In this document: positions 6,490-14,856 of the stretch, in pieces
How positions within the stretch are numbered: the stretch's first letter is position 1
Layout: the number at the start of each line of letters is the position of its first letter
NCBI RefSeq assembly: GCF_000973105.1
Contig: NC_015844.1
Span: 4,460,501-4,524,500 of the forward strand
DNA from: Zobellia galactanivorans
GTDB lineage: Bacteria > Bacteroidota > Bacteroidia > Flavobacteriales > Flavobacteriaceae
Direction of reading: 5' to 3'
DNA length: 64,000 nt
The notes under the pieces: model-generated
What the model saw: only the letters and a program-made list of their open reading frames with translations
Told to the model about the DNA's origin: nothing
Databases searched by the model: none
Position numbers and translations under genes: made by a program

Positions 6490-9450
6490 ATGAAACCACG
6501 ACACATGAAAAAACAATTCACGCTTTTTTGGTCCCTGACGGCCTTATGCTTCCTTTTTTCCGCATTTAAGCCCCATCAACAAGAGGTCAAGGTGCATACC
6601 GAGGAAAAAGGCCATGTGGTTGTAGAAGCCGAAGATTTCTATAAGCAGACCAATACCGATCAACGAAAATGGTTTGTGGTCGATAAGGGCTTTAGCACCG
6701 ATTTAAAAGCCAACGACGGCGATTTACACACCCAAGGGGCGAATGGCGGTAAGTATATAGAGATCTTACCCGATACGCGAACCAACCATGACGAAAAACT
6801 GATCGTTGGGGTCAACTTCTCCAATGAGCCTGGTAAAATCGGTATTTTACATTATAGGGTCAATTTTTCTACACCGGGGAGATATTACGTTTGGGTACGG
6901 GCCTATAGCACGGGTAGTGAAGATAACGGTGTTCACGTGGGTGTTGATGGAACCTGGCCTGAATCGGGGCAGCGTATGCAATGGTGCGAGGGTAAAGATA
7001 CTTGGACTTGGGGCAATAACCAGCGCACCGAGGAAAGGCACTGTGGTATCCCAGGGTTTATTTATCTCGATATAGATAAGGCCGGTGAACACGACATTCA
7101 GTTCAGTATGCGTGAAGACGGTTTTGAAATGGACCAATTTATTTTAACCACCGATAGGACTTTCCATCCCCAGAAAGAAGAGGCCAGCTCTTCGGATTAT
7201 AAAGGTTTATTGGCTACCGTAAAGGATGTGAGGCCAAGTGCCAAAATATATCCGGCACAATGGTTCAAGAGTACAAAAAACTCTTTTTATAAGGATAAGG
7301 AGTGGTTGGCCATAGACCCTGAAAAATTTAAGGAGGCCGAAGCTTCCCTTGCTTTTGATGGAGCCCAAGGAGACTATGACGTCGTATTGTTTACCGTAGG
7401 TGAAAACGATGGCCGCTCGGTTTATACCTTGAAAAAGAACGACCAAAATTTTCAAGATTTTAGAACGCCCCTAAGCAGCAATATGTTTGAGGAAGGACTT
7501 GAATATGTTAAGGTATACTCGAATATCAAGCTAAATACCGATGATGTTATTGGGGTGAAGGCCGTTCCCAAGAGCAGGGACGGTAAGGAGTTTAGCCGTG
7601 CCCGATGGAGCGGATTGGTATTGGTGAAGGCCGATACGGGTAAAAAATTGATACAAGAATTACAACAAGAAATGGCAGCCCGAACCCAGATGCAAATTAC
7701 GGGCGAGCTTAAGAAGTGGCACAAGGTAACCTTGACCTTCGACGGTCCAAATACTTCGGAGGATGCAGATTACAATCCGTTTATGAACTATAGGTTTAAT
7801 GTAACCTTTACCCATAAGCAGAGCGGTAAATCATATTTGGTACCGGGCTATTATGCCGCCGATGGGGATGCCGGACAGTCTTCCGCCAAGGAAGGCAACA
7901 AATGGCGTGTACATTTTGCTCCCGATGAAACAGGTGAATGGACCTATAAAGTAGATTTTAGAAAGGGAAATTATGCCGCTGTGAGCACCAAGCCCAATAC
8001 AGGGTTAAGCGGCTCTTATATGGATGGCGCAACGGGTAGCTTCAAAATAGATGAAACCGATAAGACCGGCAACGATTTTAGGGCAAAAGGAAGGTTGCAG
8101 TACGTAGGCGAGCGTTATTTGAAATTTGCAGAAACTGGCGAGTATTTCTTGAAACAGGGCCCCGATGCTCCCGAGAATTTTCTATCGTATGCCGACCTTG
8201 ACGGAACTTTTAAGAACGACGGACATAAAGATAATATGGTAAAAACTTGGTCGGCCCACTTGCAAGATTACAAGCAGAACGACCCCACATGGAAAAACGG
8301 AAAGGGGAAAGCCATTATCGGAGCCTTGAATTACCTGGCGTCTAAAGGCTTGAATTCCGTTTCGTTCTTGACCAATAATATCGCTGGAGACGATCAAAAT
8401 GTTTTTCCGTATGTCGATTACGATACCTATGATCGAATCGATATTTCGAAAATGGACCAGTGGGAAATTATTTTTGAGCACGCCCAAAAACTGGGATTGT
8501 TTTTACACTTTAAGATGTTTGAAGTGGAAAACCAAGGTCTATTGGACAATGGAGGGGTAGGAGCGAACACGAAATTGTACTACCGCGAGCTTATGGCGCG
8601 CTTCGGACATCACCTGGCATTGAACTGGAATCTTTGTGAGGAAAATGGGGAGTGGGTAAGCAACCCTACAACACCACCGCAGGAAACCGAACAACGTTTG
8701 GCCATGACCGCGTATTTTAAAAAGAACGACCCCTATCACCATCATTTGGTCATCCACAACGGAATTGAGTTTGATGATTTGTTAGGACCGGACAGTGGTC
8801 TTACGGGACCTTCGGTACAGACCAACAAAGAAGATTTCAGTAGGGTTCACAAGGCGGTATTGCATTGGCTAGACGCCTCTAAAAAAGCAGGTTTCCAGTG
8901 GGCCGTAGCGGTCGATGAACCTGGTGATGCACAACATTCATTGATTACCGATGGAGAAGATCCGGATCATGATAATGCCCGTAGAAATGCACTTTGGGGC
9001 ACTTTTATGGCCGGCGGATGGGGCAATGAATGGTATTTTGGATATGCGCATCCCCATTCAGACCTTACCTGTGAAGATTATCGTTCTAGGGACCTCTTCT
9101 GGGATCAAGCGGTACATGCCATGAATTTCTTTAAAAACAACGATATTCCTTTCTGGGAAACAGAAAACAGAAATGATCTGGTAGGCAATAGCAAGAATGA
9201 AAACACGGTGTACTGTTTGGCCAAGGAAAATGAGGTCTATATGGTATACTTGAATTCACAGCCTACGGCCCAACTAGATTTGTCCCATGCTTCCGGAGAG
9301 TTTGAGGTACTTTGGTTCAATCCTAAAAAAGGAGGGGATCTCAAAAAATCGAAGGTTAAGAAAGTAAGAGGGGGAGGTATGGTCGACCTAGGGAAGTCTC
9401 CCGATAAAAAGCAGCTAGATTGGACTATTTTGGTACGTAGGCTTAAATAA
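6490..9450 (+). CDS. DUF5060 domain protein, putative secreted glycoside hydrolase
   Basis: The 986-residue protein starts with a signal peptide (an alternative start at 6505 gives MKKQFTLFWSLTALC). Residues about 40-220 form a carbohydrate-binding-like module (VVEAEDFY, GRYYVWVRAYS, FEMDQFILT), as in CBMs appended to glycosidases. Around residues 400-500 lies a DUF5060 beta-sandwich (FNVTFTHKQSGK, WTYKVDF). The rest looks like a TIM-barrel glycosidase: SKGLNSVSFLTNN, LFLHFKMFEVENQG, ALNWNLCEENGEW, WAVAVDEPGDAQ. The acidic residues in NLCEENGEW and AVDEPGD are plausible catalytic carboxylates, but this is inference. It is followed after 7 bases by a DUF1080 lipoprotein, so the two are probably co-expressed. 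No CAZy family could be assigned. Confidence 0.75.
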   Translation: MKPRHMKKQFTLFWSLTALCFLFSAFKPHQQEVKVHTEEKGHVVVEAEDFYKQTNTDQRKWFVVDKGFSTDLKANDGDLHTQGANGGKYIEILPDTRTNHDEKLIVGVNFSNEPGKIGILHYRVNFSTPGRYYVWVRAYSTGSEDNGVHVGVDGTWPESGQRMQWCEGKDTWTWGNNQRTEERHCGIPGFIYLDIDKAGEHDIQFSMREDGFEMDQFILTTDRTFHPQKEEASSSDYKGLLATVKDVRPSAKIYPAQWFKSTKNSFYKDKEWLAIDPEKFKEAEASLAFDGAQGDYDVVLFTVGENDGRSVYTLKKNDQNFQDFRTPLSSNMFEEGLEYVKVYSNIKLNTDDVIGVKAVPKSRDGKEFSRARWSGLVLVKADTGKKLIQELQQEMAARTQMQITGELKKWHKVTLTFDGPNTSEDADYNPFMNYRFNVTFTHKQSGKSYLVPGYYAADGDAGQSSAKEGNKWRVHFAPDETGEWTYKVDFRKGNYAAVSTKPNTGLSGSYMDGATGSFKIDETDKTGNDFRAKGRLQYVGERYLKFAETGEYFLKQGPDAPENFLSYADLDGTFKNDGHKDNMVKTWSAHLQDYKQNDPTWKNGKGKAIIGALNYLASKGLNSVSFLTNNIAGDDQNVFPYVDYDTYDRIDISKMDQWEIIFEHAQKLGLFLHFKMFEVENQGLLDNGGVGANTKLYYRELMARFGHHLALNWNLCEENGEWVSNPTTPPQETEQRLAMTAYFKKNDPYHHHLVIHNGIEFDDLLGPDSGLTGPSVQTNKEDFSRVHKAVLHWLDASKKAGFQWAVAVDEPGDAQHSLITDGEDPDHDNARRNALWGTFMAGGWGNEWYFGYAHPHSDLTCEDYRSRDLFWDQAVHAMNFFKNNDIPFWETENRNDLVGNSKNENTVYCLAKENEVYMVYLNSQPTAQLDLSHASGEFEVLWFNPKKGGDLKKSKVKKVRGGGMVDLGKSPDKKQLDWTILVRRLK

Positions 9451-9457
9451 ACGCTAG

Positions 9458-10303
9458 ATGAAACACTTGAGATTTATTGCCGTAGCGGGTATAAGCGTTT
9501 TCCTTTTCTCATGTAAGGCCAAGAACGTTTCGCCGTCCGATTCCGCTAAGGATGAGGACGGTTACGTTTCCCTTTACAATGGGAAGGATATGGGGAACTG
9601 GAACATTATGTGCCGAGACAAAACGCCCGGTTTGGCCGAAAAGGTATTTTCTGCGGGCGATAATGGGGAAATGCATGTATATAAAAATTTTCCCGATGGA
9701 GACCGAAGGGTTACGGGAAAAAATGGCACCCATTGTATGTTTTTTACCAAAGAGAAGTACAGTCGCTACAGCTTTAAGTTTGAATATAAGTGGGGTGATA
9801 AAGTTTTTAATAATTATGATAAGTTTCAGTATGATGCCGGTATGTACTTTCATGTTTTCGACGTGAATATTTGGCCTAAGGGATTGGAGTATCAAGTGCG
9901 TTACGATGATACCCGAAACGAGAACCACACGGGCTGTGTGTGGAATTCGGGGGCAAGCTTTGATTGGTATGGTGACAATTCCGAGGCGAACCCTAAATTA
10001 AGGACCTATCTATCAAAAGAGGATGGGGGCGTGGCCCAAGAACATCGCGGAGGGGAGCACAAGGCCCATAAAGATGCGGAGTACCATGCGCTTGATGGAC
10101 AATGGAACCAATGCGAGGTAATCGTGATGGGCAAGGCGTATGCCATTTACAAACTCAACGGAAAAGTGGTAAATGTGCTGACCAACCTCAGTCATTCCGA
10201 AGGGGAAATAGGACTACAGGCAGAAACTGCTGAAATATTTTATAGGAATATAAAAATCAAGGTCTTCGATGAAACAAGGCCTATGAAAGACTTTTTAAGG
10301 TAA
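9458..10303 (+). CDS. DUF1080 (3-keto-disaccharide hydrolase-like) lipoprotein
   Basis: The 281-residue protein has a lipoprotein signal ending in FLFSCKAK. It continues with the DUF1080 concanavalin-like fold: VSLYNGKDMGNW near residue 40, FKFEYKWGDK, DAGMYFHVFD, GLEYQVRYDD, WNQCEVIVMGKAYAIYKLNGK, and the ending IGLQAETAEIFYRNIKIK. DUF1080 (PF06439) proteins include 3-keto-glycoside hydrolases and proteins of unknown function. It lies 7 bases after the DUF5060 gene and ends at a strong hairpin terminator. A role in processing a glycan fragment at the cell envelope is inferred. The substrate is unknown. Confidence 0.8.
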   Translation: MKHLRFIAVAGISVFLFSCKAKNVSPSDSAKDEDGYVSLYNGKDMGNWNIMCRDKTPGLAEKVFSAGDNGEMHVYKNFPDGDRRVTGKNGTHCMFFTKEKYSRYSFKFEYKWGDKVFNNYDKFQYDAGMYFHVFDVNIWPKGLEYQVRYDDTRNENHTGCVWNSGASFDWYGDNSEANPKLRTYLSKEDGGVAQEHRGGEHKAHKDAEYHALDGQWNQCEVIVMGKAYAIYKLNGKVVNVLTNLSHSEGEIGLQAETAEIFYRNIKIKVFDETRPMKDFLR

Positions 10304-10333
10304 TTTTTATAGTTTACGTAATAGTGTTGTTAA

Positions 10334-10389
10334 GTTCAAAGATGTAAGGGTACCTTATTCGTACCGTATAACATCTTTGAACTTTTTTT
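10334..10389 (+). terminator. rho-independent terminator after the DUF1080 gene
   Basis: GTTCAAAGATGT (10334-10345) pairs perfectly with ACATCTTTGAAC (10371-10382), with a further inner GGTAC/GTACC pairing, and is followed by seven T. The right arm lies inside the last codons of the convergent sulfatase gene. Confidence 0.75.
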
Positions 10390-11920
10390 GTTGGTACCAA
10401 GGGTCGTTGGTCCGCTTTAATTCCGAACCTAAAAGCTGTAAAAGCGCAGCAGCTTCTTGGGGCCTTTCGTCAAGACCCAGCCTTTTCAGCTGGTAAGGAT
10501 CTTTTAGGTTGTCGTAGAGATAAATATCCTTATCATCGGGTGTTCTGTTCCTACGGTCGGCCTTTTGTTCTACGCAAAGGGTATAGCGGTCGGTAAGTAT
10601 GCCCCTCGATTTGGCGAGCATAAGTAAAACTCCCTTCGGTTTTTCAATGCTTGTATCGCTAGAAGGGATTATAAGAGGGGAGAAATCATATCCTTGAACC
10701 GCTTCGGGAATCTTTTGCCCCATACCTGCCAATCCCATAACGGTAGGCAGCACATCCGGTACGCTGAAAAGCACATCGTTGATGCCTCCGGCCTTTATTC
10801 CTTTAGGCCAATGCACGATAAAAGGTATGGCCAAGGCTTCGGTTTCGAATACATTTTTACCTTCCTTACCATGACTGCCCAGCATTTCACCATGGTCTGA
10901 ACTGAAGATAATGATGGTGTTGTCGAGTTTCCCCATTTCCTTCAGGGTTTCCATTACTTCGCCAATATAATGGTCTACGCTAGTGAGGTTGGCGAAATAA
11001 TGACGTACATAGCTGGCTACCTTTAAATCGGCATTTTCACGTACCGCCAATAAACTGTCTTGCGGAAACTTATCTGTATTGTAATATTTCGCCAAGGTTT
11101 CCATATCGGTGTTTTCATCGTCCCAGGGGTTATGTGGTGGGTTGATCGACCACATCATAAAAAACGGCTTGTCGGAATCGCGGAGCTTATGCTTGTTTTC
11201 AAGGTAAGCCTTGATTTTTTCGGCTTCGTTCTTGGGTGTAAATGTCTTGGGTTGATGCAATTCGCCATCTTTTTTACCCGCTACGGTATTCGGGTCGTTA
11301 CTGTAGACCAACGGATCGTAATGCGTATCTCGAATAGATTGGTAAAAATACTCGATACTATGGCGAGATTTCCCTGGAGGCACATAAGTGTCGTATCGAT
11401 TGATGTAATGCCCTCCCGGTTCCTCGGTAGAGCCTACGTATGTCCCGTTTTCGTCGAACAGGGCCTCGTTCTTGAGCCAGTGGCATTTACCAAAGTAGGA
11501 GGTGTTGTAACCCGCCTCGTAGAACAGGTCGGTTATCGTAGGGATGTCGTCTCTTAAGCTTTCGCTTCGGTCTTTTCTACAATTGTTCCATATCCCGTTT
11601 TGTTCGGGGTACCTCCCCGATAAGATCATGCCTCTTGCGGGACTGCATAAGGGGAAATTGCTGACCGCTTGGGTGAAGACCACCCCATTTTCGGCCAATT
11701 GGTCAATATTAGGGGTAATTACGGGGTCAGGTTTTCCTATGACGTATTTTCTGTATTCCTCCTTAGACCAAAAACCGGCACTGTAGCGTCTTAATTGGTC
11801 AGGGTAAATGATCAAAACATTGGGCTGCTTTGCATCCTTGGAAGCGGTAGTTATAGCTTCTTTCTTTTCGGCGCATCCCACAGCAAGAAGCAAGGCTGTC
11901 ATTATCGTAACTATTCGCAT
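10355..11920 (-). CDS. S1-family sulfatase, lipoprotein
   Basis: The 521-residue protein has the lipobox LLAVGCAEKK and then the alkaline-phosphatase-superfamily sulfatase fold: NVLIIYPDQLRRYSAG, and the sulfatase signature CSPARGMILSGRYP, with Cys92 as the residue converted to formylglycine. FGKCHWLKN and IIIFSSDHGEMLGSHGKEGKN follow, as in arylsulfatases. It would remove sulfate esters from a glycan, probably at the outer membrane or in the periplasm. It is the last gene of the GH88 / beta-helix / sulfatase operon, 15 bases after the beta-helix gene. This implies the target glycan is sulfated. The maturation enzyme is not in the window. Confidence 0.92.
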   Translation of the reverse strand: MRIVTIMTALLLAVGCAEKKEAITTASKDAKQPNVLIIYPDQLRRYSAGFWSKEEYRKYVIGKPDPVITPNIDQLAENGVVFTQAVSNFPLCSPARGMILSGRYPEQNGIWNNCRKDRSESLRDDIPTITDLFYEAGYNTSYFGKCHWLKNEALFDENGTYVGSTEEPGGHYINRYDTYVPPGKSRHSIEYFYQSIRDTHYDPLVYSNDPNTVAGKKDGELHQPKTFTPKNEAEKIKAYLENKHKLRDSDKPFFMMWSINPPHNPWDDENTDMETLAKYYNTDKFPQDSLLAVRENADLKVASYVRHYFANLTSVDHYIGEVMETLKEMGKLDNTIIIFSSDHGEMLGSHGKEGKNVFETEALAIPFIVHWPKGIKAGGINDVLFSVPDVLPTVMGLAGMGQKIPEAVQGYDFSPLIIPSSDTSIEKPKGVLLMLAKSRGILTDRYTLCVEQKADRRNRTPDDKDIYLYDNLKDPYQLKRLGLDERPQEAAALLQLLGSELKRTNDPWYQQKKFKDVIRYE

Positions 11921-11935
11921 TATGGCAAGTCGTTT

Positions 11936-13504
11936 TTATTTTTTTGCTAAGCTATTTTTTAAGTCTAATATCCATTGGGGCAATTTGCCCAAGCGCAATT
12001 GCAGTTGTGCTTCGAACAAGGATTCTGGCTGTACGGGGCTGCCTAGGCTTTCTATCAATTGTACTTCGTCTTCTTTAAAAGTGGTGCCCGCCCCATGAAA
12101 CCCTACGATAATGGGGGGAACCATACGCCAGTAATAGGTTTCGGTAGCGACGAAGGGAAAATTCGTTTCGGCTTCATCGGTTTCCTTATAATTCCACAAT
12201 ACGAGATGGCGTCCGTGGTTCGGTAAGTTTTGTATGGCGCCGCCAGCCCTTCCCTTGAAAAAGCCACCTTCAACATTGTCGAAAAGGGTAGAGCGGGGTT
12301 GTGAGGCATGCGATTCAAAACTGGTATGAGCGGGGTGTTTCGAGCGCCAGATTACCGTACCCGTGGTACTGCCCCCACCAACGCCCGAAGCGTGCTGCAT
12401 GCCGGCCTCGTCAACGATATGGGCCAATAGAACCCCCGTGGAGCCACCGCCTACGGTAATGGCACTATGTCCTATTTTTCCGTCGATGACCACATTAATG
12501 GCGGTAGTGGCCGCCGAATGTGAAAAATATATGGCTCTGTTGATATTGGTGAACCTACAGTCTTTTACCCAAGAATCAACGAGCCCCGATAAGTTTAAAA
12601 TACTCCATCCGCCATCGTCTTGTGCCGATCTATGGTGTACGAACTCTTTTTTCCAATTGCCTTCAAAACTTAGGTTTTCAAAGCCCACATGGGAAAGGTG
12701 GGGAAAGGTATACAGTTTCCAGTTTTGTCGCTCGGAAATGCTGTAGTGGATAGGGTCGACAAAAGTAACGGTATTTCCCGATACCGATGCCACTTTATGG
12801 CGTTCGTTGACCTGTACGCCCTCTTCAATGATCGTCCTCCATTTGGGATTTAGTGGAAGGGGGTGGATATCTTGGGCAACAAATTCGGGGTCATTATCCT
12901 TAAGCTGCACAATGACCCAATCGCCCTTTTTAATTTGGGAAGCGTCGGCAACCTCTATGGTATGGGTTTCCCTTGTGGCATTTCCTTTGATATCGGTTAT
13001 GAACCGACTTTTTTCGGAAGCCTTGGTCTGTATGGCATAGGGCGAGGTCCATATTTTTTCTGGTACAGTGGGGGGTATATCGCGTTCAAAGAACAGGACG
13101 GCCTTTTCGGAAGTCTTTTTCGGCCCCCGAAAAACGATGTTGGAAGACCTGATCTGTATGGGGTCTAAATCGTCGGCAGGGGTGTTGAAATGATACCTTC
13201 CCGCAGGAAAATAGACTATTCCGCTTCCGTTTGCCTCGGCAGCCTTTATGGCTTCAACGACTGCCTGTTTATCGGAAATACCGTCATCGGCCCGTGCCCC
13301 GAAATCCTGTACGTTAAAAACCCGGTGCTTTTCTTCGGGAATACCGATTTCACTGAACTTGTAGCCGGCATAGGAAAAATTGGGCAATATGGGTTCGGTA
13401 TGGGACTTCGCGGCATTCTTATAATTGGTCCATACCGCAGTTTCCTGTGCGGCGCAGCCCATGCCTATAATACAGGAGAACAAGCCAACTAGCTTAATTT
13501 TCAT
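11936..13504 (-). CDS. pectate-lyase-superfamily beta-helix protein with DUF4955-like C-terminus; candidate polysaccharide lyase
   Basis: The 522-residue protein has a signal peptide ending near MGCAAQ. It then has FNVQDFGARADDGISDKQAV (about residues 63-82), the entry motif of the pectate lyase 3 / right-handed beta-helix superfamily, and GSGIVYFPAGRYHF. Successive short beta-helix rungs follow (GFENLSFEGNW, DSWVKDCRFTNI, INVVIDGKIGHS), then GGGSTTGTVIW. The C-terminal segment (MVPPIIVGFHGAGTTF) resembles DUF4955. The gene overlaps the GH88 gene by 11 bases. A GH88 partner acts on unsaturated uronic ends, so this protein is the obvious candidate lyase that creates them. That is inference from context; no known PL family was recognised. 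Confidence 0.72.
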   Translation of the reverse strand: MKIKLVGLFSCIIGMGCAAQETAVWTNYKNAAKSHTEPILPNFSYAGYKFSEIGIPEEKHRVFNVQDFGARADDGISDKQAVVEAIKAAEANGSGIVYFPAGRYHFNTPADDLDPIQIRSSNIVFRGPKKTSEKAVLFFERDIPPTVPEKIWTSPYAIQTKASEKSRFITDIKGNATRETHTIEVADASQIKKGDWVIVQLKDNDPEFVAQDIHPLPLNPKWRTIIEEGVQVNERHKVASVSGNTVTFVDPIHYSISERQNWKLYTFPHLSHVGFENLSFEGNWKKEFVHHRSAQDDGGWSILNLSGLVDSWVKDCRFTNINRAIYFSHSAATTAINVVIDGKIGHSAITVGGGSTGVLLAHIVDEAGMQHASGVGGGSTTGTVIWRSKHPAHTSFESHASQPRSTLFDNVEGGFFKGRAGGAIQNLPNHGRHLVLWNYKETDEAETNFPFVATETYYWRMVPPIIVGFHGAGTTFKEDEVQLIESLGSPVQPESLFEAQLQLRLGKLPQWILDLKNSLAKK

Positions 13505-14717
13505 GATACTGTTCTTTATACCTTAGTAATGCTTCAAGATAGTAATAATCGGCATAGTTCAAGGGAACATCGATTTCAGCTTTATGAGGAATACTGCCCA
13601 CACTGTGTTTAAGGATAAAATTATGGTTGGTACCGATTGGGGCGGTGAACTCATCCGAAGCCAAAGCGGTCAAAATGGTTTCTACCTCATTTTTATAGGT
13701 ATCATTGGTATATTGGTTCAATTCTAGCAGCGCCGAAGCGGTAATGGCCGCGGCCGATACATCATAGGGTTCGTCAGGAATATTTTCGGCGTGATAGTCC
13801 CAATAGGGAATACCGTTTTTTTGCGCCTTCTGACCGATGATATAAGCAGCGATTTTCTTTGCCATATTCAAGTATTCGGGATTTTTGGTATAACGGTAAC
13901 AAATGGTATAGCCGTAAAGTCCCCATGCCTGACCTCGGGCCCAAGAGCTTTCGTGGGAAATGCCCTGTGCCGTTTGTTTCGATCGTACCGCTCCGGTTTC
14001 GGGGTCGTAATCGACTACGTGATACGAACTGTTATCGTCCCTAAAATGATTTTTTAAGGTAGTTTCAGCATGTGTAATGGCTATCTCTTTGTACTTGGGG
14101 TCGCCTGTGTATTCCGAAACCTTAAAGAGTAGTTCAAGGTTCATCATATTGTCTATGATCACGGGAAACAACCAACCTCGTGAGGCTTGCCATCCTCGAT
14201 CAACGTCCCAACTCTTAATACACCCCACGTTGGGGTTGAACCGGGAGGAAAGCGAATCGGCCGCTACGATCATTACTTCTTTAAAGGCTTCATTTTCGGT
14301 AAGAAGGTATCCGTTACCGTACGAGGTGTTAAAGACAAAGCCTAGGTCGTGATTGGTGGTCTTGTATTTATGATCTTCATAAAGGGCTTGGAATTTTTCG
14401 GCCCTTGTTTTCCAAATATCATCTTGGCTTGCTTTGAAAAGATACCATAGGCTCCCGGGAAAGAAGCCCTCCGTCCAGTCAAATTGTTGTCCGGTCCAAT
14501 GCATTTCCCCCTCTGGCGTCACTGTTCTGGGGATGCGGTTTGCTTGCTCCGCAACTTTAGATTGTAGGTCTAATTGTTTGGTCGCCTTGATGACAATTTC
14601 ATCGACATTAACAGTGGTTGTTTCTTTGTGGTCGGGTTTAGTCCCTTCTTTTTTAAAGGTACAGCCGCACATTAAAAAGGCCAATGCAGCATGTAAAACG
14701 ATTTTTGTTAGTTTCAT
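13494..14717 (-). CDS. GH88 unsaturated glucuronyl hydrolase, lipoprotein
   Basis: The 407-residue protein has the lipobox FLMCGC. The (alpha/alpha)6-barrel motifs are WTEGFFPGSLWYL, NHDLGF with Asp124, VIIDNMMNLELLF with Asp189, and SHESSWARGQAWGLYGYT. Asp124 and Asp189 occupy the positions of the two catalytic aspartates of GH88. The enzyme hydrates and releases the 4,5-unsaturated uronic acid left at the non-reducing end by polysaccharide lyases. The product feeds KduI and KduD, encoded 4.4 kb away under the same type of operator. It is the first gene of the three-gene minus-strand operon, downstream of the CCCCCTT repeat pair at 14810-14844. Confidence 0.93.
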   Translation of the reverse strand: MKLTKIVLHAALAFLMCGCTFKKEGTKPDHKETTTVNVDEIVIKATKQLDLQSKVAEQANRIPRTVTPEGEMHWTGQQFDWTEGFFPGSLWYLFKASQDDIWKTRAEKFQALYEDHKYKTTNHDLGFVFNTSYGNGYLLTENEAFKEVMIVAADSLSSRFNPNVGCIKSWDVDRGWQASRGWLFPVIIDNMMNLELLFKVSEYTGDPKYKEIAITHAETTLKNHFRDDNSSYHVVDYDPETGAVRSKQTAQGISHESSWARGQAWGLYGYTICYRYTKNPEYLNMAKKIAAYIIGQKAQKNGIPYWDYHAENIPDEPYDVSAAAITASALLELNQYTNDTYKNEVETILTALASDEFTAPIGTNHNFILKHSVGSIPHKAEIDVPLNYADYYYLEALLRYKEQYHEN

Positions 14718-14809
14718 TGGTATAGATTATGAAGTCAGGTCGCGATTAAATGTATGAGCGTATTTTGTTTCCTGTCTTCGGTTTGGTGCTAAACTACCGC
14801 CGATACTAC

Positions 14810-14844
14810 TTTTAAAGGGGGTGGAAATGCGTTTTTAAAGGGGG
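14810..14844 (-). promoter_or_regulatory. CCCCCTTTAAAA direct repeat pair, candidate AraC-type operator of the GH88 operon
   Basis: On the minus strand CCCCCTTTAAAA occurs twice (14844-14833 and 14821-14810), 23 bases apart in the same orientation, ending 92 bases before the GH88 ATG. A TAGTTTAG near-match to the -7 box follows. Paired direct half-sites about two helical turns apart are typical for AraC-type activators, and the HTCC gene is adjacent. Confidence 0.5.
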
Positions 14845-14856
14845 ACTTTAAGATTT

